This document shows, piece after piece, positions 8,654 to 17,571 of a stretch of 37,993 nt of DNA. A program made the position numbers and the translations under genes. The notes beneath the pieces are model-generated. The model was not told where the DNA came from and did no database searches. It saw only the letters and a program-made list of their open reading frames with translations. The stretch's first letter is position 1, and every line of letters begins with the position of its first letter. Source of the stretch: Candidatus Nitrotoga sp. M5 (GTDB lineage Bacteria; Pseudomonadota; Gammaproteobacteria; Burkholderiales; Gallionellaceae); the NCBI RefSeq assembly GCF_927904885.1, contig NZ_CAKMNW010000070.1, positions 1 through 37,993 of the forward strand. Direction: 5' to 3'.

Positions 8654-9513
8654 TACTCTTCAAACAGCCGATCGCCATTGCCTTGGCAGTTTCGCTAGTG
8701 CTGCATACTTTTATGCTGTTTGGCATCGGCTTTGCCTTGCCCGACCCGCGCAAAATCACTGATTTCATGCAACCGCTGCAAGTGGTGCTGGTAAACAGCA
8801 AATCAAAATCGAGCCCTGTAAAAGCAGATGCCTTAGCACAACACAACCTTGACGGCGGTGGTAATACAACTGAAGATCGTCGCGCAAAAAGTCCCCTGCC
8901 TGCATTGAACGATGACAAACAATTCACACCTGAACAATCTGCACAGCGCGTGCAGCAGCTCGAACAAGGTGTCAAACTTCTACTGGCACAGGCAGCCATA
9001 AGTCCTCACAGGGTACCGCAACAAAAAATCCAAGGACAAGAGCAATACCAAAAAGCCAGTGACAGTTCGAATAACTTGGATTTAGTGCAACGCAAGCTGG
9101 AGATCGCGCGCCTGGAAGCACAGATCAGCAAGGATTTTGATACTTATCAAAAATTACCACGGCGAAAATTTATTGGTGCGCGCACCCAGGAATATCGTTT
9201 CGCACAATATGTTGAAGACTGGCGCATCAAAGTAGAGCGCATAGGAAACATGAACTATCCCCAAGCAGCGCGTCAGAATAATATTTATGGCAAACTGCAA
9301 CTCAGCGTCTCCATCCGTGCAGACGGCAGCTTAGAAAATGTGGAAGTTAGTCGCTCATCCCGACAGCCCATTCTGGACGCAGCGGCACGACAAATCGTAC
9401 AACTGGCTGCTCCTTTCGCCCCTCTCCCGCCAGATATCCGCAAAGACACTGACATTCTTACTATCACACGCACTTGGACATTTACCTCAGCCGATACTCT
9501 GCAAAGTGAATGA
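8647..9513 (+). CDS. TonB-like energy-transducer protein
   Basis: TonB proteins link proton-motive force at the inner membrane to outer-membrane receptors. Residues about 7-30 form one membrane anchor. A long polar, partly coiled linker follows (about 35-185), then a TonB C-terminal domain at about 205-280 with MNYPQAARQNNIYGKLQLSV, DGSLENVEVSRSS and PFAPLPPDIRKDTD, ending in TRTWTF. The start is TTG at 8647, preceded at good distance by GAGGAGGAGG. It lies within the end of the RNB gene. No ExbB/ExbD genes are nearby, and the linker lacks the long Pro repeats of classic TonB. The protein may therefore serve another envelope role. Confidence 0.85.
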   Translation: MLVLFKQPIAIALAVSLVLHTFMLFGIGFALPDPRKITDFMQPLQVVLVNSKSKSSPVKADALAQHNLDGGGNTTEDRRAKSPLPALNDDKQFTPEQSAQRVQQLEQGVKLLLAQAAISPHRVPQQKIQGQEQYQKASDSSNNLDLVQRKLEIARLEAQISKDFDTYQKLPRRKFIGARTQEYRFAQYVEDWRIKVERIGNMNYPQAARQNNIYGKLQLSVSIRADGSLENVEVSRSSRQPILDAAARQIVQLAAPFAPLPPDIRKDTDILTITRTWTFTSADTLQSE

Positions 9514-9993
9514 CTGATTTCCGTAACAATCAAATTCCGAGCATCCGCTCCCGGTATTTTATCCTGCTTTCTGGCTTTTAGTGTTAGACCGAAATCACTG
9601 ATCAACTTTCATCAACCCAAAATTAGAAAATCATCAATGTTATTTTGGCTATGTCGCATTCATAAAATTGCTCATTGTCACTATCGTGACGCAGGATGCA
9701 GCGCCGTTGTCGACACTATCCCAAGCCCCGAAAAAACCTGTACACGGCAAAAGCTGCCCACTCCCGCCTCAGTTTGCTGGCCATGCTGCTGGCGACCAAA
9801 CATGGCGAAGCGGTTTGGCAACATGAGTTTCTATACAACATTCGCACGGCTGAAATTTCCGTAAATTGGTTGGTATATGCCAGATGTTAGCCAGCCTTAT
9901 CGACCCGCACGCTCCACACAATCTGCAACAACAATGCATAAAAATTGCTCTCACGGTAATTCCCTCAGGTTATGCTGGATAGCTTTTTGACTA
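9514..9993 (+). pseudogene. Possible decayed gene, unrecognised
   Basis: Parts of this spacer read like protein on the plus strand but in shifted frames. One frame at about 9720-9887 contains AAHSRLSLLAMLLATKHGEA and WQHEFLYNIRTAEISVNW. A second, just after it, begins at 9886 with MLASLIDPHAPHNLQQQ and runs to the stop at about 9981. A single frameshift would join them. I do not recognise the family. No ribosome site or clean start was seen. Confidence 0.3.
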
Positions 9994-10041
9994 GGGCACC
10001 GCTATAAATTCAATTTTTTTACTCGCACCTCGTCTTGCCTA
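9994..10041. mobile_element. Partial MITE-like element, family 1
   Basis: The bases from 9994 read AGGGCACCGCTATAAATTCA and run on to a stretch resembling the interior of the 33289-33461 copy (the ACTCGC...CGTCTTG part compares, reversed, with CAAGACGCGAG there). The second terminal repeat is missing, so this is a truncated or internally deleted copy. Confidence 0.4.
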
Positions 10042-10062
10042 GAACATTGAGTTTTTAAAGAC

Positions 10063-11232
10063 CTAAACATTATCATGTTCACGTGCATAACCAATTATTC
10101 CGGCCAAGAAACGTACTATTGCATAGCTGAAGCGCATTAATAGTCGCATCCATATACCATGCTTACGCCACACAGAAGGAGAAATAAACTGGGCACTGCG
10201 CGCAATTTCTTGCATCAAATCGGCGCGCAATGATTCAGCAAATCCTGCATCACGAACTACCAGGTTAGCCTCTCGCGCTAACCACAGACTGAATGGATCT
10301 ATGTTGGATGAACCTACGGTTGCCCAATAGCCATCCACCACTGCCACCTTGGCATGCATAAAACTGGCGTGGTATTCATAAATTTCCATACCTGCTCGCA
10401 ACAGTTCGTCATAAAGCGCACGTGTAGCAAAGTGCTGCAAGCGGTACTCCACCCGCCCTTGCAACAGCAACACTATGCGCACTCCGCGCCGAGCCGCCTT
10501 GAGCAAAGCATCGCGAAAGCGCAATCCAGGCAAAAAATAAGCATTGGCAATGATAATTTCTCGTTGAGCATCGGCAATAGCTTTAAGATAAGCTTGTTCA
10601 ATTGCGTGACGATTACGCAAGTTATCACGCAATACGAAAGCGACTTTTTGTTGATCAGTATTCTTGTATGCAGCCAGCAGCTTTACGCGTTCGCGTTGCC
10701 GCCGAAAATTTATCCACGAAATCAGCGTCCACAAACGCCGCATCACGAAGTGTATTTGCTCTGTTGTAGCGCCCTGCATCTCAACCGTGTAATCCAATCT
10801 CGGCGCTATAATTTGCCCACCTGGCACGTCATTAATAATATTGACGCCGCTTACAAAGGCTATTTGCTCATCTACCAACGCCAGCTTGCGATGCAACCGG
10901 CGCAGTCGGTGGCGGCGTAAGCTGAATCGTGCGATTTCCGGGCGATACCATAATACCTCTACGCCTGCCCGACGAAGCTCGTCCACCCACGCATCTGGCA
11001 ACTCGGCTGAGCCGAAACCATCTAGCAACACATGCGCCATAACGCCACGCTTGGCCGCGCGTTGTAACGCCTGCGAGATTTGACGACCGACGGTATCGGC
11101 GGCATATATATAAGTTTCCAGATAAACTGTGCGGGTCGCGGCGTCTATCGCTTTAATCAGGCGCGGAAAATATTCTTCACCATTACGCAACAGCATCAGA
11201 ATATGACCGTCAACCAGATGCGTACTACTCAT
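10063..11232 (-). CDS. clsB: Phospholipase D family protein, cardiolipin synthase B-like
   Basis: Members of this family join phosphatidyl groups to make cardiolipin or related lipids at the inner membrane. Two HKD catalytic motifs are present: HRKLALVD (His114, Lys116, Asp121) with VSGVNI, and HAKVAVVD (His293, Lys295, Asp300) with GSSNID. This pair forms one active site. The start at 11232 gives MSSTHLVDGH and makes an ATGA overlap with the upstream gene; a longer frame to 11280 would lie within that gene. The product has 389 residues, near ClsB size, with a short hydrophobic C-terminal stretch. Pairing with an endonuclease/exonuclease/phosphatase protein matches the E. coli ybhP-clsB (ybhO) arrangement. 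Confidence 0.88.
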   Translation of the reverse strand: MSSTHLVDGHILMLLRNGEEYFPRLIKAIDAATRTVYLETYIYAADTVGRQISQALQRAAKRGVMAHVLLDGFGSAELPDAWVDELRRAGVEVLWYRPEIARFSLRRHRLRRLHRKLALVDEQIAFVSGVNIINDVPGGQIIAPRLDYTVEMQGATTEQIHFVMRRLWTLISWINFRRQRERVKLLAAYKNTDQQKVAFVLRDNLRNRHAIEQAYLKAIADAQREIIIANAYFLPGLRFRDALLKAARRGVRIVLLLQGRVEYRLQHFATRALYDELLRAGMEIYEYHASFMHAKVAVVDGYWATVGSSNIDPFSLWLAREANLVVRDAGFAESLRADLMQEIARSAQFISPSVWRKHGIWMRLLMRFSYAIVRFLAGIIGYAREHDNV

Positions 11233-11981
11233 AGATTGAGAGTCGCGGATAGTGCTACATGATCTGAAATCTTTCTCCACGCATGCACCTCACAGCGCTG
11301 AATCTCCAGACCACGCACATATATGCGATCCATGCATAGCAGTGGTATGCCCGCCGGAAAACTGCGTGCCGGCCTGCCAAGATTTTCCTCAAACACCTCA
11401 TGTAAATTCAAATTATTGGCTAACAGACGACTGGCATAATTGCGCCAGTCATTGAAATCACCTGCGACAATAAGCCTCGCATCTTCCGGCACCATCTGTT
11501 TGATACGTTCAATCAGCGCACTTAATTGCACCCCGCGGCCGCGTTTGAATAAACCGAAATGTACACAAATGCAATGCAGCGGCTGACTGATTACATTTTT
11601 ATCGGTTTTTGGCAGGTCAATTACACAGTGCAGCAAGCCTCGACTTTCGAAGCGGTGCGCGGAAATATCCAGATTATCCCACTTCACAATTGAGTGACGA
11701 CTTAAAAGGGCATTTCCGTGATGCCCGCCTATATAGACGGAATTCTTTCCATATACATGATGCGGCCATATCTGGTCAGCCAGAAACTCATGTTGCGGCG
11801 GAGTGGAGGAACCAGGGAGATGTCGCCCATCGAGGTATTTCTCGCCCTGCACTTCCTGCAGAAATACGATGTCGGCGTTGAGCTCACGCAAGCGTTCGCG
11901 CAATTCGTGCAACACAATGCGCTGGTTGAAATGAGACAAGCCTTTGTGAATGTTATAGGTGACGACGTTAAGTGTGGTCAT
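11229..11981 (-). CDS. Endonuclease/exonuclease/phosphatase family protein (YbhP-like)
   Basis: The 250-residue protein has the fold of metal-dependent phosphodiesterases such as exonuclease III and sphingomyelinase. Motifs in order are VVTYNIHKG (Asn/His metal site), ADIVFLQEVQ (catalytic Glu), HGNALLSR, HFGLFKRGRG, VAGDFNDW (Asp/Asn pair) and DRIYVRG...ISDHVAL (final Asp-His). All active-site residues are visible, so it is probably active. The substrate is not known; nucleic acid or phospholipid head-groups are both possible. GAGG lies before the ATG. The stop overlaps the start of the clsB-like gene by four bases, as in E. coli ybhP-clsB, suggesting a joint role in membrane lipids. Confidence 0.88.
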   Translation of the reverse strand: MTTLNVVTYNIHKGLSHFNQRIVLHELRERLRELNADIVFLQEVQGEKYLDGRHLPGSSTPPQHEFLADQIWPHHVYGKNSVYIGGHHGNALLSRHSIVKWDNLDISAHRFESRGLLHCVIDLPKTDKNVISQPLHCICVHFGLFKRGRGVQLSALIERIKQMVPEDARLIVAGDFNDWRNYASRLLANNLNLHEVFEENLGRPARSFPAGIPLLCMDRIYVRGLEIQRCEVHAWRKISDHVALSATLNL

Positions 11982-12062
11982 AAGTACCTCATCAATACCC
12001 CATCAGCAGACCACATATCATTACACTATACGTAATGAGCGTTTGTTAGCTGCAACCACCGA

Positions 12063-13160
12063 TCATGCGTTACCTATGCCTCGGGTAGGAAGGTCGATTT
12101 GACGAGCAAAATCAAGCATGCGTTCGATAGAGACCTTAGCTCGACGCCCGATTACCGGATCGACATGTATCTCATTCTTTCCACTTTCCAACGCTTGAGC
12201 CAGATTCAGTAACCCGTTCATAGCCATCCATGGACAGTGATTACAGCTAATGCAAGTCGCTCCATCTCCAGCCGTAGGCGCTTCAAGAAACACCTTGTCA
12301 GGCGATAAATTTTTCATTCTGTGCAGAATACCGTTATCGGTCGCCACAATGAACTTATTCGCAGCAAAATTCTGTGTTGCGTTAATGAGCTGCGTGGTTG
12401 AGCCCACTACATCAGCAAGCTGAACCACTGCCGGGGGAGATTCCGGATGCACTAACACCTTGGCATCCGGGTGTTGTGCCTTAAGTTCAGCCAACTCCTT
12501 GGTCTTGAACTCGTCATGCACCACACATGAACCTTGCCACAGCAATATGTCGGCGCCACTTTGCTGCTGAATGTAATTGCCAAGATGACGATCTGGAGCC
12601 CACAATATCTTCTGCCCCTTCTCCTTAAGGTGCTTAACGATTGGCAACGCGATAGAGCTGGTTACAACCCAGTCGGCGCGCGCCTTCACCGCCGCACTAG
12701 TATTGGCATACACCACCACGGTTCGATTCGGGTGTGCATCACAGAAAGCGGTAAACTCTTCTACCGGACAGCCAAGATCAAGCGAACAGTTGGCATCCAG
12801 ATCAGGCATTAACACGCGTTTTTCCGGGTTGAGAATTTTCGCTGTCTCGCCCATGAAACGCACCCCCGCCACCACTAACGTTTGCGCTGGATGTTGATGT
12901 CCAAAATTTGCCATATCAAGAGAGTCAGATACACAACCGCCGGTAGCATCGGCCAAGTCCTGCAAGTCTGGATGCACGTAATAATGTGCAACCAGCACTG
13001 CATCCTGTTCTTTTAACAGTCGTTTAATTCGCTCGATTAACATGGCTTTTTCATCGGGCTCCGGTTCGCGCGGCTTCTTCGCCCACGCTATCGGTGTGGA
13101 GCAACCGGGATGCTCGTAGGCAATCGATATCATGCCATCTTGCTTGTCAACTTCCTTCAT
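12063..13160 (-). CDS. nadA: Quinolinate synthase A
   Basis: NadA condenses iminoaspartate with dihydroxyacetone phosphate to quinolinate, the precursor of NAD, in the cytoplasm. It carries one [4Fe-4S] cluster held by three Cys: Cys125 in [10 protein letters not shown], Cys212 in WQGSCVVH and Cys309 in [13 protein letters not shown]. Other family landmarks are [49 protein letters not shown] and [10 protein letters not shown]. The 365-residue length is standard. The start at 13160 has only a weak ribosome site; Met10 is an alternative. The gene follows nudB by 23 bases on the same strand. No nadB or nadC lies in the window. Confidence 0.96.
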   Translation of the reverse strand: MKEVDKQDGMISIAYEHPGCSTPIAWAKKPREPEPDEKAMLIERIKRLLKEQDAVLVAHYYVHPDLQDLADATGGCVSDSLDMANFGHQHPAQTLVVAGVRFMGETAKILNPEKRVLMPDLDANCSLDLGCPVEEFTAFCDAHPNRTVVVYANTSAAVKARADWVVTSSIALPIVKHLKEKGQKILWAPDRHLGNYIQQQSGADILLWQGSCVVHDEFKTKELAELKAQHPDAKVLVHPESPPAVVQLADVVGSTTQLINATQNFAANKFIVATDNGILHRMKNLSPDKVFLEAPTAGDGATCISCNHCPWMAMNGLLNLAQALESGKNEIHVDPVIGRRAKVSIERMLDFARQIDLPTRGIGNA

Positions 13161-13183
13161 TTCAAAATCTTTCGTTCACAATG

Positions 13184-13639
13184 TTATGGTCGGTTTCTGC
13201 CCTCAGCTCTTTCAGGCAACTGCAAAATCGCTTCTCGGTTGCTTGGTGAAAACACCTGACCCGCAGCTTCCTGCCAAGGCAACCATTTATAGCTAAGATG
13301 TTCTCGTGGTGACAGTTTGACAGGAAGCTCGCAAGGTAATTCCAAGCCAAATACATGCTCGGTATTGTGCTGAGTGCCAAGCGCATAGCGATGCTGCCAT
13401 TTGGCATAAATCTCATAGATATTTTGCGTTTGCCAGTCCACCAATGGATAGTGATTGGCATCCAAGCCAGTCTCCTCAAAAACTTCGCGCACAGCTGTCT
13501 CGCACAAAGACTCGCCATCATCTATGCTACCGGTGACTGATTGCCAAAAGCCGGGGTGATCAGCGCGTTCAAGAAGCAACACTTCAAAATTCACGGTATA
13601 AATCACCACTAAAACCGAAACTGGTAATTTATATAGCAT
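13184..13639 (-). CDS. nudB: Dihydroneopterin triphosphate diphosphatase (Nudix)
   Basis: NudB removes pyrophosphate from dihydroneopterin triphosphate in folate synthesis. The Nudix box is complete: GSIDDGESLCETAVREVFEE followed by TGL, starting near residue 37. The N-terminal KLPVSVLVVIYT, the ERADHPGFWQSVTGS motif and the C-terminal SPREHLSYKWLPWQEA fit NudB better than other Nudix proteins. The length of 151 is normal. In betaproteobacteria and gammaproteobacteria, nudB typically lies downstream of aspS, as here, but the two are separated by about 580 bases of decayed genes. Confidence 0.9.
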   Translation of the reverse strand: MLYKLPVSVLVVIYTVNFEVLLLERADHPGFWQSVTGSIDDGESLCETAVREVFEETGLDANHYPLVDWQTQNIYEIYAKWQHRYALGTQHNTEHVFGLELPCELPVKLSPREHLSYKWLPWQEAAGQVFSPSNREAILQLPERAEGRNRP

Positions 13640-13715
13640 GGATTGCTCTAACAGAAAAAAGCCCAGAATGGTTTATCTCGCGACCTCCAGAAAGCTATCG
13701 TACCAGCACAAATTT

Positions 13716-13945
13716 TCATAGCAATATTTGATCCACTGCAGTCATCCCGAGCATGCCATTATTCTTACGCAAAAACAGCACATAACCGAAAGCAGTTCCC
13801 GAGAAAAATCGCTCAATATATCGTCCAGCGCATCCCAATTGCCACCGAACCAATCCGTCACGCGAATTGCCTGTGCAATGGCAGCGATAAACTTTTTCTT
13901 GCCATCTGCCTTAGCCAAATCAATGATGCACCGAAAATTCGGTAA
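13716..13945 (-). pseudogene. Frameshifted barstar-family inhibitor remnant
   Basis: The minus-strand frame reads CIIDLAKADGKKKFIAAIAQ, then VTDWFGGNWDALDDILSDFS, which is the barstar core (the FGGNWDAL segment is diagnostic). After SDFS near 13800 the frame loses homology, and the family continuation resumes one frame over as TAFGYVLFLRKNN... to a stop at 13716-13718. Barstars bind and block barnase-type RNases. A single frameshift breaks the gene. The N-terminal part overlaps the barnase-like remnant next to it, so a deletion probably fused the two. Confidence 0.7.
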
Positions 13946-14040
13946 TGGTTCGCGACGCAATCACACTCAACATATTGAACACAAGTAATGTGCCGTGCAT
14001 CACGATTACGTACTCGGCTCACACCCATCATAAACTCATG
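13933..14040 (-). pseudogene. Decayed barnase-type (guanyl-specific) ribonuclease remnant
   Basis: The minus-strand frame from 14040 reads HEFMMGVSRVRNRDARHITC and ends near VANHYRIF. This aligns by eye with the C-terminal half of barnase-like RNases (HEYTVPTPGARDRGARRI, then YYTxDHYxxFRRI). A few codons upstream, another frame gives LKHRE, resembling the family's FxNRE segment. Stops and frame changes make it non-functional. It lies directly upstream of the barstar remnant, the normal order for this toxin-inhibitor pair. Confidence 0.5.
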
Positions 14041-14220
14041 ACAGAACTCTAAATACTTTTACTAGCTACCTCACGATGTTTGAGTAGAGTACATACCCTG
14101 CAGATCAATTTCAAAGTTCAATTTTATTGCGCTGTGTGTACGTTTATGGCCATATCTAATGAAGTCATACTAAGACTTCAAATTTCTACGCTTACACAGC
14201 AAACCACCAATACTGTCACT

Positions 14221-16023
14221 CTAATCTTTCGTCACTTCCACTGTTGCTTGCACTTTCTGACGCAAACGAATATGGAGCTCGTTCAGCTGTTTTTCGTCAA
14301 CAGCACTGGGTGCCTGGGTTAGCAAACACTGCGCACGTTGGGTTTTGGGGAAAGCGATCACGTCACGAATTGATTCCGAACCACTCATAAGAGTAACAAT
14401 GCGATCCAGGCCGAAAGCCAGCCCACCGTGCGGCGGCGCGCCATATTGCAATGCATCGAGCAGGAAACCAAATTTCAGTTGCGCCTCTTCCTCACCGATG
14501 TTAAGTGCACGGAATACTAATGACTGAGTTTCTTCCTTATGGATACGTACAGAGCCACCACCAAGTTCCCAACCGTTCAACACGATGTCGTATGCCTTTG
14601 CCAGACAGCGTCCAGGGTCATCTTCCAACAGATGGAGATGCTCATCCTTGGGTGCGGTGAACGGGTGATGGCAGGCATCCCAACGCTTAGCCTCATCATC
14701 ATATTCAAACATGGGAAAATCCACCACCCACAGTGGTGTCCATGCTGCACCACTAACATACTGCTTCTCATGGCCAATCTTGGTGCGTAACGCGCCGAGC
14801 GCGTCATTCACTACTTTGGCTTTGTCCGCTCCAAAGAATATCAAGTCACCATTCTGTGCGCCGGTACGAGCCATGATTATTTTAAGCGCATTTTCATTCA
14901 GATTCTTCACGATGGGTGATTGCAGGCCAGTTTCGTTTAACTGAGTCACGTCATTGACTTTAATGTAGGCCAATCCGCGTGCACCGTAGATGCCAACGAA
15001 CTTTGTGTACTCATCAATCTCGCCGCGCGTAAATGAGCTACCTCCCGGCACACGTAAAGCTGCCACACGCCCGTTAGCTTGATTGGCTGGAGTAGAAAAC
15101 ACCTTAAAGGCCACATCTTTTACCGCATCTGAAACATCGGTTATTTCCAGCGTCACTCTCAAATCGGGTTTATCTGAACCAAAGCGCGCCATCGCCTCAG
15201 CGTGAGAAATACGCGGAAACGGATTAGGCAAAACGGTACCCAATACCTCTTTAAATACGGTGCGTAGCATTTCCTCCGTCAGCATCATAATCTGCTCTTC
15301 GTCCAGGAATGAGGTCTCAATGTCAACCTGAGTAAATTCAGGTTGGCGGTCTGCACGCAAATCTTCGTCGCGAAAGCATTTGGTGATTTGATAGTAACGG
15401 TCGAAACCTGCCACCATGAGCAGCTGCTTGAATAGCTGAGGCGATTGCGGTAACGCAAAGAACTCTCCTGCATGAACGCGTGATGGTACCAGATAGTCGC
15501 GCGCACCTTCTGGTGTGGATTTAGTCAGCATCGGCGTTTCAATATCGATGAAACCCTTTGTATCCAGGAAACGGCGGAACGCCATTGCTGTCTTGTAACG
15601 CAGTATCAGGTTTTTCTGCATCTGTGGACGTCGCAGGTCAATCACGCGGTGTGTCAGCCGCACGTTCTCCGAAAGATTCTCGTCATCCAGCTGAAACGGC
15701 GGCGTAAGCGCGGAATTCAGCACTTCGATTTCATTGCATAGAATTTCGATCTCACCGCTACCAAGGTTGCTATTGGAACTGCCTTCCGGGCGACGGCGCA
15801 CGCGTCCGCTAATACGCAGCACGAATTCGCTGCGCACCGATTCAGCTATTTTGAACATATCAGCCCGATCTGGGGCGCATACCACTTGTGCCAGCCCTTC
15901 GCGGTCGCGAAGATCAATAAAAATCACCCCTCCGTGGTCACGGCGACGGTGTGCCCAGCCACATAAAGTAACAACTTGGCCAAGATTTGAAACGTTAAGA
16001 TGTCCGCAGTAATGAGTTCGCAT
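14221..16023 (-). CDS. aspS: Aspartate--tRNA ligase
   Basis: AspRS charges tRNA-Asp in the cytoplasm. The 600-residue length is that of bacterial AspRS. The N-terminal anticodon-binding OB domain is at about 1-110 ([29 protein letters not shown]). Class II motifs follow: motif 1 near [20 protein letters not shown], motif 2 [18 protein letters not shown], a GAD insertion domain in the middle, and motif 3 [14 protein letters not shown]. The C-terminus [18 protein letters not shown] is typical. There is no strong ribosome site before the ATG. It lies 40 bases downstream of the DUF502 gene in the conserved order fmdB-DUF502-aspS. Confidence 0.97.
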   Translation of the reverse strand: MRTHYCGHLNVSNLGQVVTLCGWAHRRRDHGGVIFIDLRDREGLAQVVCAPDRADMFKIAESVRSEFVLRISGRVRRRPEGSSNSNLGSGEIEILCNEIEVLNSALTPPFQLDDENLSENVRLTHRVIDLRRPQMQKNLILRYKTAMAFRRFLDTKGFIDIETPMLTKSTPEGARDYLVPSRVHAGEFFALPQSPQLFKQLLMVAGFDRYYQITKCFRDEDLRADRQPEFTQVDIETSFLDEEQIMMLTEEMLRTVFKEVLGTVLPNPFPRISHAEAMARFGSDKPDLRVTLEITDVSDAVKDVAFKVFSTPANQANGRVAALRVPGGSSFTRGEIDEYTKFVGIYGARGLAYIKVNDVTQLNETGLQSPIVKNLNENALKIIMARTGAQNGDLIFFGADKAKVVNDALGALRTKIGHEKQYVSGAAWTPLWVVDFPMFEYDDEAKRWDACHHPFTAPKDEHLHLLEDDPGRCLAKAYDIVLNGWELGGGSVRIHKEETQSLVFRALNIGEEEAQLKFGFLLDALQYGAPPHGGLAFGLDRIVTLMSGSESIRDVIAFPKTQRAQCLLTQAPSAVDEKQLNELHIRLRQKVQATVEVTKD

Positions 16024-16063
16024 ATTTTTAATAAGTTAATCTAAATAAATCAGGGGGAAGGTA

Positions 16064-16672
16064 TTAATTTTTTGGCGGATAAGACATAGCGGGGGTGGCA
16101 ACTACGCCCATTGAAATAATGGATTTCAGAGCCATATCCACGCTAATGTTGATCTCGATGGTATCAGCACGGCGCACATAGAAATAAAACCCGTTTACTG
16201 GGCTCGGCGCAGTGGGAATAAACACCCCCACATACTCATCTTTAAGTTGTTGCGTCACCTCACCCGGAATAGCAGTCTGGAATGCCAACGACCATGCCTC
16301 GGGGTGCGGATACCGCACTAGCAACACTTTACGAAAAGCAAGTCCTTTACTGGACAGTAGCGTATCGCTAACCTGTTTCACGCTGTGGTAAATACTACTT
16401 ACTACAGGAATGCGTCGTAACAGACCTTCCCAGTAACGCAACAAACGCTGTCCTAGAACATTATGCACCAGTAAACCGGTACCTAGCACAATCACTACGG
16501 TGAGAATTACGCCCAAACCGGGAATGTGAATACCGAGGAGTTTTTCTGGATACCAATTTACTGGCAATAGCAGCAAGCTCTGGTCTAGCGTGCTAATTAT
16601 CAGATCTAGAACCCAGAGGGTAATGCCAAGCGGAACCCACACCAATAGTCCGGTGAGTAAATATTTTTTCAC
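16064..16672 (-). CDS. DUF502 family membrane protein
   Basis: Function unknown. The 202-residue protein has two clear membrane segments (about residues 4-28 and 50-75) followed by a soluble domain with RIPVVSSIYHSVKQVSDTLL, YPHPEAWSLAFQT and GVFIPTAPSPVNGFYFYV, the family signatures. Its start overlaps the end of the fmdB-like gene by four bases, so the two are co-translated. In betaproteobacteria this gene is almost always located between fmdB and aspS. Confidence 0.92.
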   Translation of the reverse strand: MKKYLLTGLLVWVPLGITLWVLDLIISTLDQSLLLLPVNWYPEKLLGIHIPGLGVILTVVIVLGTGLLVHNVLGQRLLRYWEGLLRRIPVVSSIYHSVKQVSDTLLSSKGLAFRKVLLVRYPHPEAWSLAFQTAIPGEVTQQLKDEYVGVFIPTAPSPVNGFYFYVRRADTIEINISVDMALKSIISMGVVATPAMSYPPKN

Positions 16673-16932
16673 CCGTTGCCACCCGTAGTCGGCGTAGGAG
16701 TATTAACGGTTTTAGCAGCTGGCTCTGCTTTAGTTTCGGGCTTACTGCCCGAATTCTTAAAATCCGTAGCATACCAGCCACTTCCTTTGAGTTGAAAGCC
16801 AGCAGCTGAAAGTTGTTTGCTGAATGTAGGCTTGCCACATGCAGCACATATGGTCAACGGCGCATCGCTGATCTTTTGTAAGACATCTTTTTGCACACCA
16901 CAACTGCTGCAACGATATTCGTAAATAGGCAT
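16669..16932 (-). CDS. FmdB-type zinc-ribbon protein
   Basis: The small protein begins MPIYEYRCSSCG and continues with TICAACGKP, giving two CxxC pairs that form a zinc ribbon. KQLSAAGFQLKGSGWYATDF is the usual family segment after it. The last third is a low-complexity tail of Ala, Pro, Thr and Lys. The family is thought to be regulatory, but its target is unknown. A strong AGGAGGAGG lies just before the ATG. It is the first gene of the fmdB-DUF502-aspS group, and the short gap to rluE suggests possible read-through from there. Confidence 0.92.
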   Translation of the reverse strand: MPIYEYRCSSCGVQKDVLQKISDAPLTICAACGKPTFSKQLSAAGFQLKGSGWYATDFKNSGSKPETKAEPAAKTVNTPTPTTGGNG

Positions 16933-16963
16933 GGCCTCCTCCTAGGATTCAAAAAGGCGTGCA

Positions 16964-17536
16964 TTATACCGCAGCCTTACGCCAGATGCCTGAGTCCAAA
17001 CCATCCACCGTCCACTCTCCAATCTGATAACGTATCAAGCGCAAGGTAGGGTAACCTACCGCGGCTGTCATGCGGCGTACCTGACGATTTTTACCCTCGC
17101 GAATAATCAGTTCCAGCCAACTCGTTGGTTTATCTTTACGCTTACGGATAGGAGGAGTGCGCTGCCATAAGTTTGCCGGCACTTCCATCAGCCTTGCTTT
17201 AGCAGGCAAAGTTACGAAGCCAGGCAGTTTTACCCCACTCCGCAATTGCGCTAGAGCCGTCTCGGTTGGCTTGCCTTCCACTTGCACCCAATAAACCTTG
17301 GCTAACTTGTAGAGTGGATCAGTAATGCGGTGCTGCAGCAAACCGTCATCAGTGAGCAATAGCAATCCTTCGCTGTCTGTGTCCAGCCGTCCCGCTGGAT
17401 AGAAGTCGGGAACCGCGATATAATCAGCCAGCGTTGGATGCAGGCCGTCGCGGCTAAACTGACAGATCACGCCATAAGGTTTGTTGAACAACAGGATGCG
17501 ACTCATCCGACTTTCCCACTTACTAAAACGATCCAT
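16964..17536 (-). CDS. rluE: 23S rRNA pseudouridine synthase, RluE type
   Basis: Pseudouridine synthases of the RsuA/RluB/E/F family isomerise specific uridines; RluE of E. coli acts on U2457 of 23S rRNA. The catalytic motif [18 protein letters not shown] lies near residue 48, with the catalytic Asp in [46 protein letters not shown] and LIRYQIGEW complete the family pattern. There is no N-terminal S4 domain, as in RluE. The start is at 17536; Met11 at 17506 is a possible shorter start. The gene is divergent from icd, with 35 bases between the two starts, a layout also known in E. coli (rluE-icd). Confidence 0.9.
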   Translation of the reverse strand: MDRFSKWESRMSRILLFNKPYGVICQFSRDGLHPTLADYIAVPDFYPAGRLDTDSEGLLLLTDDGLLQHRITDPLYKLAKVYWVQVEGKPTETALAQLRSGVKLPGFVTLPAKARLMEVPANLWQRTPPIRKRKDKPTSWLELIIREGKNRQVRRMTAAVGYPTLRLIRYQIGEWTVDGLDSGIWRKAAV

Positions 17537-17571
17537 ATTACCCCAAGCTCTTCATCGGGGAGAGAAAACAC

